From an uncultured Labedella sp. (GTDB lineage Bacteria > Actinomycetota > Actinomycetes > Actinomycetales > Microbacteriaceae), in the NCBI GenBank assembly GCA_934636065.1, contig CAKTZW010000162.1, forward strand, positions 1-5,536: a stretch of DNA of 5,536 nt. Direction: 5' to 3'. This document shows positions 5,536-5,536 of this stretch, in pieces. Each line of letters begins with the position of its first letter. Within the stretch, counting starts at the first letter, position 1. The notes beneath the pieces were generated by a model, which saw only the letters and a program-made list of their open reading frames with translations, made no database searches and had not been told where the DNA came from. A program made the position numbers and the translations under genes.

Positions 5536-5536
5536 C

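Overview
The window is GC-rich, and every gene I can support lies on the minus strand, so it is read from right to left. High G/C at third codon positions, frequent GTG starts, tightly overlapping small genes and a DUF222/13E12-type HNH-endonuclease N-terminus at the left edge all suggest a high-GC actinomycete. Microbacteriaceae is plausible, but the sequence does not prove it.

Right part (3876-5536). A 5'-truncated gene of unknown function runs in from the right edge and stops at 4936. Immediately behind it is a short, out-of-frame remnant that resembles the start of a DUF4259 protein (about 4867-4935). The frame that follows reads like a leucine-rich-repeat protein but has no start codon in its first 129 bases. 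This LRR-like frame continues without a stop into an intact DUF4259 domain (3876-4202), whose native-looking Met-Ser-Ala-Trp-Gly start is still present at the junction. A 25-base segment shared by the remnant and the intact domain (22 of 25 identical) suggests rearrangement between DUF4259 paralogues. Third positions here are less G/C-biased than further left.

Middle part (1257-3776). Five tightly packed genes look like one operon. The first three each have two predicted membrane helices followed by a soluble domain: 3291-3776, 2755-3294 (joined to the previous gene by an ATGA overlap) and 2220-2736. The third, which ends in a bacterial PH-like domain, is broken by a one-base frameshift near 2509-2514. 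Next are an unrecognised soluble protein (1760-2251) and a probable DUF2247-like protein (1257-1790), whose strong Shine-Dalgarno sequence lies inside the gene before it.

Left part (1-1120). A small, very acidic protein (830-1120), a small two-helix membrane protein (392-700) and the DUF222 protein (1-272) are more widely spaced. Two GC-rich hairpins lie between the last two and may form a terminator.

I did not find a recognisable defence system, CRISPR array, tRNA, rRNA or transposase. Small unrelated genes, LRR-like and DUF4259-like domains, paralogue debris and tandem two-helix proteins together resemble the variable immunity-gene arrays found beside polymorphic toxins. That is an inference: no toxin is visible here.
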